This document shows, in pieces, positions 1 through 11,142 of a stretch of DNA of 64,000 nucleotides; position 1 is the stretch's first letter; each line of letters begins with the position of its first letter. Origin of the DNA: Diphasiastrum complanatum (taxonomy: Eukaryota; Streptophyta; Lycopodiopsida; Lycopodiales; Lycopodiaceae). Below the pieces are notes generated by a model that was not told where the DNA came from, searched no databases, and saw nothing but the letters and a program-made list of their open reading frames with translations. Where the stretch lies: assembly GCA_029204225.1 (NCBI GenBank), contig CM055111.1, forward strand, positions 30,950,674-31,014,673, written 5' to 3'. The position numbers and the translations under genes were made by a program.

Positions 1-225
1 AAAATATTTGTCTCATGCAATCAATAGATTGATGTCATGTGTCATATCTCTAAAAAACTAGTTTTTGGCCATTTTAGCCACTAGAACTTGAATTAAATCA
101 TATGTACAACATATATGATTATGGTACATAAAAAGTACACACATGGAATTAGGCTCCACACATGTGTGTTTATCCTATATACAAGATTTCTGGCCTCTAC
201 CAAGCTTATTTTTGCATTTTTCACA
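1..225 (-). repeat. 3' LTR of copia element 1 (partial)
   Basis: Matches the right end of the LTR at 4847-5670 nearly base for base. It ends in TTTTTCACA on the plus strand, that is TGTGAAAAA on the element's strand, directly next to a purine-rich tract. It contains a CACACATGTGTG palindrome at about 156-167. Confidence 0.9.
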
Positions 226-240
226 CTCCTCTTCAAAAAT

Positions 241-1894
241 CTAGCTTGTTAAATCTAGCATAGATCTATCTATAACTCCAAGAGCCAATCTTAATTTTAC
301 AAATGGATCTTTAGGCAATGCCTTGGTGAGTATATCAGCAATGCAATCTGATGATGAAACATGAATAAGCTTGATCTCCTTTGCTTGCACTTTCTCCCTC
401 ATGAAATGATGTGAAATCTCAATGTGCTTTGTTCGAGCATGGAAGACTGGATTGTTTGCAAGTTGTTGAGCTGCTTGATTGTCACAATATATGCATGGAA
501 TGTCTTCATCCTTGATCACATGTAGCTCCTCCAAAAGCCTTTTAAGCCAAAGAACCTCCTTTGTTGTTGTTGTCATAGCTTTATACTCGGATTCTGTTGA
601 TGAAAGAGAGATGGTATCTTGCTTTTTGGAAAGCCAAGATATAGCTCCTCCACATAAGAATGTAGCAAATGCACTTATGGATCTTCTATCCATCTTGTCA
701 CCTGCAAAACTTGAGTCTGAATATGCTCTTAAACAAATATTAGTCCTTTCATAAACTATGCCAAAGTCTTTTGTAGCCGAGATGTACCTTAACACCCTTT
801 TTGCTCCTTTCCAATGACATATTAATGGACTTTGCATGTATTGACTCAATTTGCCAGCACAAAAACTAAGATTTGGTCTAGTGATGGTTAAGTATATCAA
901 GGAACCAATAAGCATTCTATAGGTAGTGATGTCCTCAAATGATGCTTCATCACTTTCCTTAGAAACTTTTACACTTAGTTCCATGGGAGTTTCAACTCCT
1001 TTACAATCAATCATGCCAAATTTTGCTAAGATTGATCTAGCATACTTAGATTGACATATGAAAGTAAAATCATTACTTCTAGTGACTTCTATTCCAAGTA
1101 TAACTTTAAGAAGTCCTAGATCTACCATTCTAAATTCACTAGACAAGGAAATTTTTACATTTTTGATGCCATCTAGATCATTTCTTATGAGTATAATGTC
1201 ATCAACGTATAAAACTAAGATAATGATTTTCCCATCATTACATTTGTAGTACAATGATGGTTCATAAGAACTTACAACAAATCTAATGGAAATAAGATAG
1301 GAATGCAGCCTAGAGTACCATGCTCTTGGTGCTTGCTTGAGTCCATAAAGACTCTTCTTCAAGAAACACACCTTGTCTTCTTCTCCATCTTTGATGAAGC
1401 CCTCGGGTTGGCACATGTAGATTTCATCTTCCAAGAATCCATTCAATTGTTCATTACAACATTAATGACAAGTGATGAAGCCAAGGATACCTGGTACATT
1501 GATAGTGGTGCATCCAAGCACATGACTTCAAGAAAACATTTGTCACATCAAGTTGGAAGAGCTCCCATTTGAAAGAAGTAGCAAGATATATGATTAATCT
1601 AATGGTCACAAGCTTTGCAACAGGTGCAAAGGTTTCATCATAATCTATGCCTTTGACTTGCAAAAAACCTTTTGCTACAAGTTTAGCTTTATACTTATGA
1701 ATGGAACCATCTTGATTATATTTCAATCTATATATCCACTTACAAGTAAGAGGCTTCTTTCCATAAGGTAAATCAACAAGCTTCCAAGTTTGATTTTCCA
1801 TTAATACATCAAACTCTACTTGCATTGCTTTCCTCCAATATTGAGACTTATTTGCTTCCTCAAAACTAGTTGGTTCTTCAAGCATAGTAGTCAA
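241..1894 (-). pseudogene. copia reverse transcriptase and RNase H region, element 1
   Basis: The longest open piece (241-1446) shows the reverse transcriptase catalytic LYVDD motif, then RNase H signatures such as AYSDSSFAGD, STESEYKAM and HIEISHHFMREKV, ending just before the purine tract and LTR. The upstream piece (to 1894) carries the usual copia start of the domain, with CKWIYRLK and FAPVAK. In the family this enzyme copies element RNA into cDNA inside cytoplasmic particles. A short opposite-strand fragment of another copia protease lies within this region (about 1441-1575). Fossil, broken. Confidence 0.9.
1441..1575 (+). mobile_element. short copia protease fragment in opposite orientation inside element 1
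   Basis: On the plus strand this stretch encodes DTWYIDSGASKHMT, the aspartic-protease active-site neighbourhood of a copia polyprotein. The surrounding minus-strand sequence is reverse transcriptase. So about 130 bases from another copia copy were placed, inverted, into element 1. The exact edges are uncertain by some tens of bases. No LTR or target duplication accompanies it, which suggests filler DNA from repair or a template switch rather than a normal insertion. Confidence 0.75.
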
Positions 1895-1946
1895 GAAAGT
1901 ATAAGAGTTGAGTAGTTGAGAATCTTCCCTTTGCTCCTCTTTGTCA

Positions 1947-3432
1947 TTATAAGGAGCCTTGATGGCTCAATCCTTGTCCTTGTTGATCTTCTTGGCACCC
2001 TTGGACTTTGATAAGTTCCACTTGGTCTTCATCTTCATGAAGCTCCTCCTCGGCCATAGTATCATCCTTGACAAGTTGAGTGTTGTTGGAAGTCACCTTT
2101 CCTTTGGCATGGAAAGATTCATCAAAAAGTACATCCATACTGGCAACAACTTTTTTTGTAATAAAATCCAATATCCTATAAGCTTTCTTACTTTCACTAT
2201 AACCAACAAAGATGCCTTTGAAAGAAGTGTCATCTTGTTTTTTCCTTGTTTCTAAAGGAATATGTACATAACAAGTACATCCAAAAACTTTCAAATCACT
2301 TAGATTTGGCTTTTTGCCAAACAATACTTCATAGGTGTAAGTCCTTTAATGGCACTATTAGTTATTCTATTACAAAGAAAGTTTGCACATAAAATAGCTT
2401 CTCCCCAAAATGAAATAGGAAGAGATGCATCTAATCTCATAGCTTTAGCATACTCACATAGTGTCCTATTCTTTCTCTCAGCTACTCCATTTTGTTGTGG
2501 AGTATATGTGCAAGTAAACTCTCTTTTAATGCCATTAGTTTCACAAAATTCTTTCATCCTATTGGAGATGTACTCCCCTCCATTATCACTTCTTAATATT
2601 TTCAAGCTAGTATTAAGTTGTTTTTTCACAAGAGTTTTGAACTTTACAAAGGACTCAAAAAGCTTACTTTTCTTAGACAAGAGATAAACCCAAGAGTATC
2701 TTGATCTATCATCAGTAAAAGTGACATACATAAGAGCTCCACCACTTGATTCATGTGAAAATGAATGAACATCCGAGTGTATCAGGCCAAGAGGAGAGTT
2801 AGATCTTATCAAAGATCTCTTGAAAGGAAGATTACGAGATTTGGAGAGTCCACAAGCTTCACAAAGCTTGCCACACTTGGATATGGTTTTGGGAAGTCCA
2901 CTTGCTAGCTCCTTGTCACCATGGTCTCCATAGCTCTGTAATTAGGATGGCCTAACCTTTTGTGCCATAATTCCACTTGAGTGAGCTCCTCCCTTGCCAT
3001 GTTCACACTTCCAACCATCACATTAGCATCCAATTTGAATAACCTCCCTTGCTTGAAACCACTAGCAATACATTTTTCATCTTTCAAGATAGAACATGCT
3101 CCATGTTTGAAATGTACATCTAATCCACTATCCATAAGTTGTCCTACCCTCAACAAGTTCTTTGTAATTGAAGGTACATAAAGATCTACTTTTTTAGATG
3201 ATCCTAGACATAAGGGAATGGATCCAGCATCTATAATCTCTCATTCTTGATCACTTGCAGTGAAGATAAATCTCTTAGAACTATTGTAAGAAAGTAGATT
3301 AGAAAAGTAGTCTTTTTGGTGAGTCATGTGAGAGCTTGCCCCACTATCAATCCACCAAGTGTCTTGATTAGATGTTTGTGGTAAGGATACCATCAAAGAT
3401 AGATTGCCTTCTTCCTCCTCCTCCTCAAGCAC
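1947..3432 (-). pseudogene. copia protease and integrase region, element 1
   Basis: From right to left: protease with the active-site DSGASSHMT motif (about 3350), a GAG-pre-integrase zinc region with LWHKRLGHPNY (about 2960), then the integrase core with HSDVH, DNGGEY and QQNGVAERKNRT (about 2800-2450), and the KVFGCTCYVH segment that follows the core. These are the standard copia pol parts between gag and reverse transcriptase. Fossil, carried in several separate frames. Confidence 0.9.
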
Positions 3433-4344
3433 AAGATTGCCTTGATTGTCCTTCTCTTGAGCATTCTTCTTCTTGTAGCACTCGGATGCAAAATGTCCTT
3501 TTTTTTTTCACAAAAGAAACACTTTAGCTTCTTCTTGTCCTTCTTGCTCTTGCCTTTGGAACTTGATGCTCCATCTTTGCTCTCTGTCTCCATGTCTTGA
3601 GTCTTCTTGGATGAAAACTTCTTCTTCTTGCCTTTCAAAGAAAAGTTATCTTTTTCATCACCATCATTCAAAGATAAAGAACTCATCCTACTTTTGATAT
3701 GAAGCATTCTACTCTCCTCACTAACAAGCACACTTTGAAATTTTTCAATACTAGGAAGTGAATCTTGAATAGCAAAGGCTTGAACAAGATTGGAATAATC
3801 ATCTCCTAATCCATTCAAAACGATTTGAATTAACTCATCATCTTTGATTTTATCATCTATAGAAGACAACTCCTTATTCAAAGATTTGATCCTAAAGACA
3901 TAATTTTGGGCACTTTCACTACTTCCTTTCGTTTTGAAGAATTTGATTCCTAAGCATGAGTATCCTTGAAGTGTTTTTGGATCCATAAATTTCTTTTATT
4001 GAATCCCATGCCTCTTTGTATGTGGTACAAGATGAGATTTCCTTCAAAAGTTCATTACTTACATTCATCTTTATGCAATGTAATGCAACTCTACATCTCT
4101 TTTTGTACTTTGCCAATTCAACTCCTGCTTGAGGTTCTACTTCTACCTCAAGTACTATGTCATAAAGATCATGAAGTACAAGCAAAGACTCCATTTGAAC
4201 TATCCAAGTAGCATAATTAGTCGATGTAAGCCTTTCACTAGCTTCAAGCAAAAAACCACCCATAGATGCCATTTTTGAATGTGAAAAAGCACTAGAAACT
4301 CTTATGGTTTCTCTAAGAGATCTGAACCTAAAGCCTTCTAGCAA
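3393..4344 (-). pseudogene. copia gag region, element 1
   Basis: The start at about 4344 encodes a UBN2-type copia gag, with features such as MNVSNELLKEISSC and AWDSIKEIYGSKNTSRILMLRNQ. A lysine-rich linker follows, and then the first half of a CCHC zinc knuckle (CFFC). Gag forms the particle that packages element RNA. The start lies about 490 bases downstream (element sense) of the primer binding site. Fossil, broken. Confidence 0.85.
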
Positions 4345-4830
4345 TTAGTACGCTTATAGACACAATCCTATCACTCATGAACCAATCTAGAATGATGGAA
4401 ATTTAGATTCTAGTCTCAAACTTGCAAAATCACTCCTTGATCTATGATGTTAGCAATTTCTCTTTTCAACTTCAACATACACTCAAAAAATCAGAGAAGA
4501 TAAATTAATACACCTAATTCAAGCTTCAATTTTAATTTTTTGGTTGATCTAATCCAAGAACTAATCAAGGGATTTTGCACCAAGAATCACTCAAATTGGC
4601 TATGTGAGTCAAATTGTATAAATTTTTGAAATTTCTCAGTCAAAACCGGAGCTGTACAGACTCACACGTGTGAAAAGGGTTCCTACAGCCCACAACAAGT
4701 TTTGGACCAAAAATTTTGAGGTTATCTATCAAATCCAACTCGCTACCCAAAATTTGACTAGTTTCCTAAAACTTCCTAATTTTGGCTTTGATTTGGATCA
4801 ACCCTATCAATTTCAATAAAACCTCTTGTA

Positions 4831-4846
4831 CTTGGCTCTGATACCA
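4831..4846 (-). other. primer binding site, initiator-Met tRNA type
   Basis: The minus strand reads TGGTATCAGAGCCAAG immediately after the LTR end, complementary to the 3' end of plant initiator-Met tRNA. The same site occurs beside LTRs at 7768-7782, 33316-33331, 34986-35002, 36774-36789, 55428-55442 and 58638-58652. Confidence 0.85.
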
Positions 4847-5670
4847 TGAGGAAAAAATACAAAATGGACCAAGAGTGGATCCTAATCTGATCCTCAAGAG
4901 GGATTGGATGTTAGATTTACTTGATCTATCAATCTACTTGAGATTAAGATCAATCTAGATCAATTCTAGACATAAAATCCTAACAAGAACAATCATTAAT
5001 GAAGGTAGGTGTACTTTCTGGTTTCACACATGTGAAACTCTGTCTGAGTATGGACTCCAACCTAAAAATCAAGTACACTATGATAGAACCTCAAAACAAT
5101 CAAAACAAATGTAGACAAATGGAGAGAATCACACAAAATTGCTTCCAAAATCAAGATTGATGTCTCACATTGATTACGACCAAATATGCCTCTATATATA
5201 CACTTCTTGGAGCTCGAGGTACTGATCATGCATCAGATCTCACATGTGTGAGGATGCCTTGTCATCATTATGCAATTTTGACACTTGGATCAAACTTTTC
5301 ATTTTGGGCATTTTTGGTCCAATTTTCTACTATATGTAGATCTTCATGGAAATCTTCTAGAAGCAAAAACTCACCTACTTCAGCTATTTCCACACGTGTG
5401 AGCTGTCCTCTACACATGGGATGTGACACCTACTCAAAATATTTGGCTCATGCAATCAATAGATTGATGCCATGTGTCATATCTCTAAAAAACTAGTTTT
5501 TGGCCATTTTAGCCACTAGAACTTGAATTAAATCATATGTACAACATATATGATTATGGTACATGACAAGCACAATAGTTTCACACATGGGAACAGGCTC
5601 CACACACGTGTCTTTATCCTATATACAAGATTTTTGGCCTCTACCAAGCTTTTTTTTTGTATTTTTCACA
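4847..5670 (-). repeat. 5' LTR of copia element 1 (824 bp)
   Basis: Bounded by the primer binding site on the left and element 2 coding sequence on the right. On the element's strand it begins TGTGAAAAA and ends TTTTTTCCTCA. It holds several near-perfect palindromes around CACRTGTG (5023-5036, 5240-5251, 5391-5400), which are candidate promoter elements. Confidence 0.9.
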
Positions 5671-7045
5671 TTAGGCAAACCATGAGCTAGCTCCAACTTG
5701 CACATAGATTGCATGGCTTTGGAGTTGGGATGGCCCAACCTCCTATGCCATAGATCTTCATTTGAAAGCTTTCCTTGTAGCACAATATCTGAGCAAAGAT
5801 TAGCATTTCCATTTCCATCAAGCTTGAATAACCTTCCAAAACGAGAACATGATGCTATTATATCATCATCTTTTGTGATCAAGCAAGTACCATCTTTAAA
5901 ATCTACTTGTAGACCATCATCATTGAGTTGGCCTACACTTATTAGATTTTTAGTCAAACTAGGAACATAGAGCACATCATTGAGATCAAGCTTATCTAGA
6001 TATATGCTTCCTATGCCTTCTATCATACATTCCTCATCATTTGATGTATAGATACAACTTCTATATCCTTTGTATGGTACAAGATTACAAAAAGAGTTTT
6101 TATCACTACTCATATGGGATGAGGCACCACTATCTAGCCACCATACATTAGAATGCTTGGACATCATAAGTGAATTTTCTTTGTCACAAGGAGATTCATC
6201 TTCACAAGTGATGTTGGCTTGCTTTTTCCTTTTGTAGCATTGGAAGGCAAAATGCCCCTTTTTGTCACATGAGAAACAAGTAACCTTGTACTTGTTCTTC
6301 TTCACATTGGATGAGCTTGGTTCCTCCTCAGATGTCTTCTCCATTGCTTTTGTGTTGTCCTTGGAGCTCTTGCCATTCTTCTTGTCTTTTCTCTTTTCCT
6401 TGGATTTGGTGAAGAGTGCTTGATCACTTCCTCCATCCTTGAGAGACAATCTCTCAAATCTTGCCACTCGAGTTTGATGCCTATGCTCCTCGGCTATCAA
6501 GACTCCTTGTAAGGCTTCTAAAGAGGGTAAGTCCTCTTTAATTGCATAAGATTGAACAATGGCATCAAAATCCTCACTTAATTTATTCAAAATAACTTGA
6601 ACAATTTCTTTGGATTTGATAGAATCATCTATGCAACAAAGATCTTTATGGAGATCCTTGACTCTAGAAACATAGGATGAAGCACTTTCATCCTTTCTTT
6701 GAAAACTTTGAAAAATCATATTTCTTAGAGTAAGGACACTTGAAGTGTTTTTAGACTCATAAATGGATTGAAGAGTACTCCATGCTTCTTGAGCATTGAC
6801 ACAAGAACTAATCTCTCTTAGAACTTCATTAGAGACATTTAGCTTCAAAACATGAAGATCAACACGTGCTCTTTTATTGAATTTGGGAGTTTCTTGAGGA
6901 TTAGGGGCTCCTCCTCATTACCATTCACTATATCTATTAGATCTTAAAGTACAAGAATGGATTCTATCCTCACTTTCCATGTACCATAATTTGTAGAAGT
7001 GAGTCTCTCACTTTGTTCTAGTAGATAAGATCCCATTGAAGTCAT
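5671..7045 (-). pseudogene. copia gag, protease and GAG-pre-integrase, element 2 (truncated)
   Basis: A largely open stretch of about 400 codons. It carries gag features (MNVSNEVLREISSC, YESKNTSSVLTLRN), a lysine- and serine-rich linker, a complete CCHC zinc knuckle (CFSCDKKGHFAFQC), the protease motif WLDSGASSHMS, and the GAG-pre-integrase motif LWHRRLGHPNSKAM just before the break made by element 1. The gag start lies upstream of 6848, in less well preserved sequence reaching about 7045. Fossil. Confidence 0.88.
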
Positions 7046-7782
7046 GCCTAGAGAATTGATTTTGGCTTACTAAATGAATGTTTTCAGAGGTTCAAAACTA
7101 ATCACATGTAAACTATTGATCACTTGGAATCAAGTAACAAATGATTGAGAACTCAATGAAGGCCAAAAGTGTTCTAGGTGCTAGTCAAAATTTGCACTTT
7201 ATTTTTCAAAGCAAAAGTGGATGAAGTAAATCTGAGTTCACATGTGTGAAATAGTTTAAAAAAGTCAGATTTATTATTTAGAAAGTTTCATCCATTCATA
7301 GGATCATAGATCCAAACAATGCTTCTTAGATTGAAGAAAATTGAAAAATAGTCAAAATTTGCTATTTTGACTCCTACAATAAAGGATCTTTGATAGTACA
7401 GCCTTCAAGCATGTAAAACTATGTTTTTCTTCTTCAATATGCCTCACTTTGAATGCAAAGAACTCTCCTTAGGATCCACCAATCCTCTTGAGGTCACTTG
7501 TATCACAATCTACACTTGATTAGTTTTCCATTCATATGCAACATGGACGGAAAAGATGAGAAGTACTATCTTGATTAGCGGTCTCACACGTGCTACTACA
7601 GTAGGCCATACAGCTCTGAAATCAGAGGAAAAGATACATCAATAAGTGATGATGAGAGTGGATCTAGTTAGCTCAAAATCGAGTGCTAGTAAGAGGCAAA
7701 ATTTTAGCAACAATGATGAGAAGTCATTCCATTTGACAAAGCAATGATTAGATGTGTATTCTCCTATCAAGCTCTGATACCA

Positions 7783-8285
7783 TGAGAACTTTTCACATGT
7801 GTGAACTAGCTGCAAGTACAAAGGATCAAGAGAATGAATGATTGCACACTAAACTAGCTTCTATTTCAAAAATAATGAGATGGAAAACATTGGCAAACTA
7901 GTTAGCATGAAGGCAAGAGCATTCATCACAATCTAACTATCATTACACCTCAAATGGATCAAATGGAAGCTTTACTTGAAGAAGTGTTTCTTGAGGTGCA
8001 AAACCACCTTATTTATAATACAAGAGGACTTCTCGAACTCGTGGAGAGAGAGAGAGAGAGAACAACCTAGATGCCACATTGCCTCTACCTCTCTACTAGA
8101 TGACAAAAAGAGAAATGGATAAGACTTGAGAATCTCTCTTTTTGAAAATCCTTTGACCTACAAGAGTAGCCTCAAATGCTTCTTGATAGGTTCTAGACCT
8201 ACACATCACTATGAAGACTAAAATCTAACTTGATTCTAATTGGAAAGTTACTAGGCTAGTCTACCTCAAGTTTAAAAATTTCTCA
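7783..8285 (-). repeat. 5' LTR of copia element 2 (about 503 bp)
   Basis: It starts right after a TGGTATCAGAGCTTG primer binding site (minus strand). It has matching inverted ends: TGAGAA at 7783 on the plus strand and TTCTCA at 8285. It contains a TTCACATGTGTGAA palindrome at 7792-7805 and a short GA run near 8047-8061. The right edge is inferred from the inverted termini only. Confidence 0.7.
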
Positions 8286-8358
8286 AATTGAGGCAAAAAA
8301 GGAGGAGATGAAGTGCTACCCATTTCAATCCATCATCGGCTCACTGATGTAGTACACA

Positions 8359-9008
8359 ATGATCTGCACACGACCAGACCTTACATATTCAATTAGTACA
8401 CTCAGCCAGTTTTTGTCAAATCCAGACATAGCTCATTGGAAAGCGCTAACCAAGGTCATGAAGTACATTCAAGCAATGACAACTCTCAGCATCTACTACG
8501 GAGGCAGCCAAACTGCCAATATCCTTGAAGCCTACACAGATGCGGATTGGGCAAGAGATGTCGACACCAGAAAATCAACTTTTGGATTTGTATTTTTATA
8601 CAACCAAGGCCCAATCTCATGGAACAGCCGGAAGCAGACCTCAGTTGCATTATCATCAACAGAATCCGAATACATAGCTGCCACAATTGCAATCAAAGAG
8701 GCAATCTGGCTTAGGCAACTGCTCGTAGACCTCAATCTTGCACAATCACTTCCTACAACAATCTATTGTGACAATCAAAGCACAATAGCGCTATCTCTCA
8801 ATCCGAGATTTCACTCTTGAAGCAAACATATAGAAATAAGGTATCATTATCTTAGAGAGAAAGTGCACCGTAAGGAAGTAGTATTGATTTTCTGCAGAAC
8901 AAATTACATGGCAGCAGATTATTTTACAAAGGCTCTATCAAAGGAGCAACATTTCAGATTTAACGATATGTTAAATCTGAAGATCAAAGTTTTTCAGGAT
9001 TCACATTA
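8359..9008 (+). pseudogene. copia RNase H fragment, element 3
   Basis: The open piece 8359-8820 begins in the conserved reverse transcriptase tail (TRPDLTYSISTLSQF). It continues through RNase H signatures YTDADWARD, SSTESEYIA and YCDNQS. Further RNase H-like codons follow to the end of the coding region just before the purine tract. Only the 3' third of pol is present. Fossil. Confidence 0.85.
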
Positions 9009-9016
9009 AGGGGGAG

Positions 9017-9829
9017 TGTTAGATTTCTTATGCTCAGTCTTAAACAAATCGTTCAAGTAGTGAGCATCCTGAAAAACCAAAGGTTGACATTATATTTTTT
9101 AGGCCTTCACGTTTTTCCCTTTGAGATTTTCTATGACTTAGAAATCATTTTAAGGCACCTTTGCCTTTTTCGTCTTTTTCGCTCCTTAGCAAAAAATGCG
9201 ACACACTGGCCAAGTGGCCAGAATAACTTAGAAATCATCTTTAAGGCACCTTTGTCTTTTTTTCACCTTTTTCACTCCTTAGCAAAAAATGCGACACACT
9301 GGTCAAGTGGCCAGAATACCTTAGAAATCATTTTTTAGGCACCTTTGTCTTCTTTGCCTTTTTTGCTCCATAGCGAAAAATGCAACACACTGGCCAAGTG
9401 GCCAGAATACCTTAGAAATCATTTTAAGGCACTTTCATCTTTTTTGCTTTTTGGTGACCGACTTCTCCAATGGATGGGTAACCCTAAAACAACTAGACAA
9501 ACGAATATCCCAAAGGCGGTTGACGGTTACCAACTTTTATACATATGCAAAGACTAGCATAAATATCCTTAAAGGCTTGTAAGATATTTCCTCTCTTGTA
9601 AATCTCTATATTAGCTGAAACAAGCTATGTAAGATTTAATTTTTGAATTTCTCTTTCAATCAAAGTTATCTGTAGCCAGCGTTATCACGATCAACAAGCT
9701 GACGTTATTACTTCAAGCCATTGTACTCATTGTTGATATTTATCAAAGTGCAATTTTTGTCTCATTACTGCATCATTCATTTGCGCAAAGTGTATGAATT
9801 CTTCTACTTGAATATTGCTGCTGCTAACT
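9017..9829 (+). repeat. 3' LTR of copia element 3
   Basis: It begins TGTTAGATTTC directly after the purine tract AAGGGGGAG. The right end is placed near 9829, where CTAAC roughly mirrors the start, and is approximate. The first half contains an internal tandem repeat of about 91 bp. No primer binding site follows, which agrees with it being a 3' LTR. Confidence 0.6.
9137..9450 (+). repeat. about 91-bp tandem repeat inside the element 3 LTR
   Basis: Units start with CTTAGAAATCAT at 9137, 9227, 9320 and 9411, giving periods of 90, 93 and 91. Each full unit carries AAAAATGCRACACACTGG and the phrase TGGCCAAGTGGCCA (TGGTCA in one unit). There are three full units and a partial fourth. The position early in the LTR (U3) fits a repeated enhancer module. 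Confidence 0.9.
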
Positions 9830-9999
9830 GTTGCGTTTCCGTTCCTACACGCCTACGCTCTGAGCAACCGAGCCTCCGCTACGCTCACGTCCACTGTTTT
9901 ATGACTCAAGATCCCAGGACCCTTTGATCCCCAATCCCCTGGAACAAGATTTGAACAGTTCCATGATAGTTCTACAATTTTTGATTCATTATTTTAGAC

Positions 10000-10760
10000 A
10001 GATCAGCAAGATCAAGCCAAAGTAGCACCGGATACCATCAAGGTCGATCACGCGGTTATATCTCCGAAGCAGTTCGACGCCACGGTGCTAGAAAGCTTTG
10101 ATAGAGCAGATATCTTTGAAGAAGAAGAACCGACACGACATCAATGCCAAACAAGCATAGCCCTTGCAAGTGCTACTCTTGATGCTGCTACTACCGCCAT
10201 GTACATGAATTTTGGTGATGCATTGGGTTTAGTCTCAAACCTTCCGCGAGTGATCCAGACCATGTTGGATGAGAAAAAGGGTATGGAAACACGCATATCT
10301 GAACTAGGTTTCGAAAATACCTTGATAAGTCAAAAAGTGCGAGCTCAAGATTGCCAAGTAACATGAGGCAAAGTTTGAAGCCGCCCTGAAGAATGCACAA
10401 CAAACTATTGAGCGCCTTGAAGGATATGTGACAACTCTTCATAATTCCTTGACAACAACCCAAGACCAAGTGGAAAAATTCGTCCAAGACACTAAACAAC
10501 AGGTGTTGTTGTTGGTTAGTCAATTGGATATGGTTGAGTTTGAGCGAGAGCGCCTACAAGGTGAATTGGATGCGACCACCCTTGAATGCGACACTTACCT
10601 CCAAACGCAAGTACCTGACCGTCCAGTCTCACCGGATGAGATCCGATACTTGTTCAAGAAAGTTGAAACCTACCGAACTTCATTGGTAGGGTTTCAAGAA
10701 AGATTTGATAAACTAAAACATACGACATCGACTGAACTGGCATTTCAATACATTGGTTGA
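10000..10760 (+). pseudogene. unrecognised coiled-coil coding fragment
   Basis: Two long open stretches in different frames (about 10,000-10,366 and 10,380-10,760) have coding-like composition. The second is rich in heptad-like Glu, Gln, Leu and Lys, consistent with a coiled coil, for example QTIERLEGYVTTL and VEFERERLQGELDATTLE, and ends STELAFQYIG. I do not recognise the family. It directly follows the element 3 LTR and is more G+C-rich than the neighbouring fossils. It may be an accessory frame of another mobile element or a piece of a host gene. Confidence 0.4.
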
Positions 10761-11142
10761 GCCTGTTATAAAATGGATTATGAATGTCTTTGATCTCTAG
10801 CTTTTTTCCTCCTTCTCTCATGCTTTTATTGTATTTGCTACTTGTTAGATCTGAATGTTATTGGGATTGTTTCTTATGCTTTTCGTGAGAGAGAAAGAGA
10901 GAGAGAGAGAAGAACCAAGTATCTATCTTATTGTGGGTTGTAGTGTTAATTGGTTTAGGGTTAATCGATGTAGTATTAATCTGGAGTGTTAGTGGACCTT
11001 AGTGTTAATTATGGAACATCTATGCATGTTGGATTTTGATTTATGCTATCGCTCTCATGGGATCAAATCTTCGCGTGATCACTAACTTTATCTCCTTGAT
11101 GCTTGTGTGCTTGTATCTTGGGTTGAGGATAGGATATGAAAT
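10761..11142. other. spacer without recognisable gene
   Basis: Holds a short GA-rich run near 10,886-10,909. I see no coding or RNA feature. Confidence 0.5.

Larger units (their letters stand above)
1..5670 (-). mobile_element. Ty1/copia element 1, nearly full length, left LTR cut by window edge
   Basis: Minus-strand copia retrotransposon. Reading right to left it has a 5' LTR, an initiator-Met-type primer binding site, gag, protease and integrase, reverse transcriptase and RNase H, a purine-rich tract next to position 226, and the 3' LTR running off the window. This is the copia domain order (integrase before reverse transcriptase). The two LTR ends are very alike (1-225 against about 5445-5670), so the insertion is relatively young, yet the coding region survives only in pieces with roughly seven breaks. 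It interrupts the gag-pol of element 2, whose sequence resumes at 5671. The target duplication cannot be tested because the left flank lies outside the window. Confidence 0.9.
5671..8285 (-). mobile_element. Ty1/copia element 2, 5' part, interrupted by element 1
   Basis: A minus-strand copia element of which the 5' LTR (7783-8285), primer binding site (7768-7782), gag and the GAG-pre-integrase region remain in this window. It is cut at 5671 by the insertion of element 1. The rest of its pol would lie left of the window start. Its LTR and gag are related to those of element 1 but clearly different. Its main gag to pre-integrase segment is open over a long stretch, so decay is moderate. Confidence 0.85.
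8341..9829 (+). mobile_element. Ty1/copia element 3, 3' end with LTR
   Basis: A plus-strand copia 3' end: late reverse transcriptase, RNase H (about 8359-9008), a purine tract (AAGGGGGAG) and an LTR starting TGTTAG at 9017. Everything upstream is missing, so this is a 5'-truncated or rearranged copy. It belongs to a different lineage from elements 1 and 2. Confidence 0.85.
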
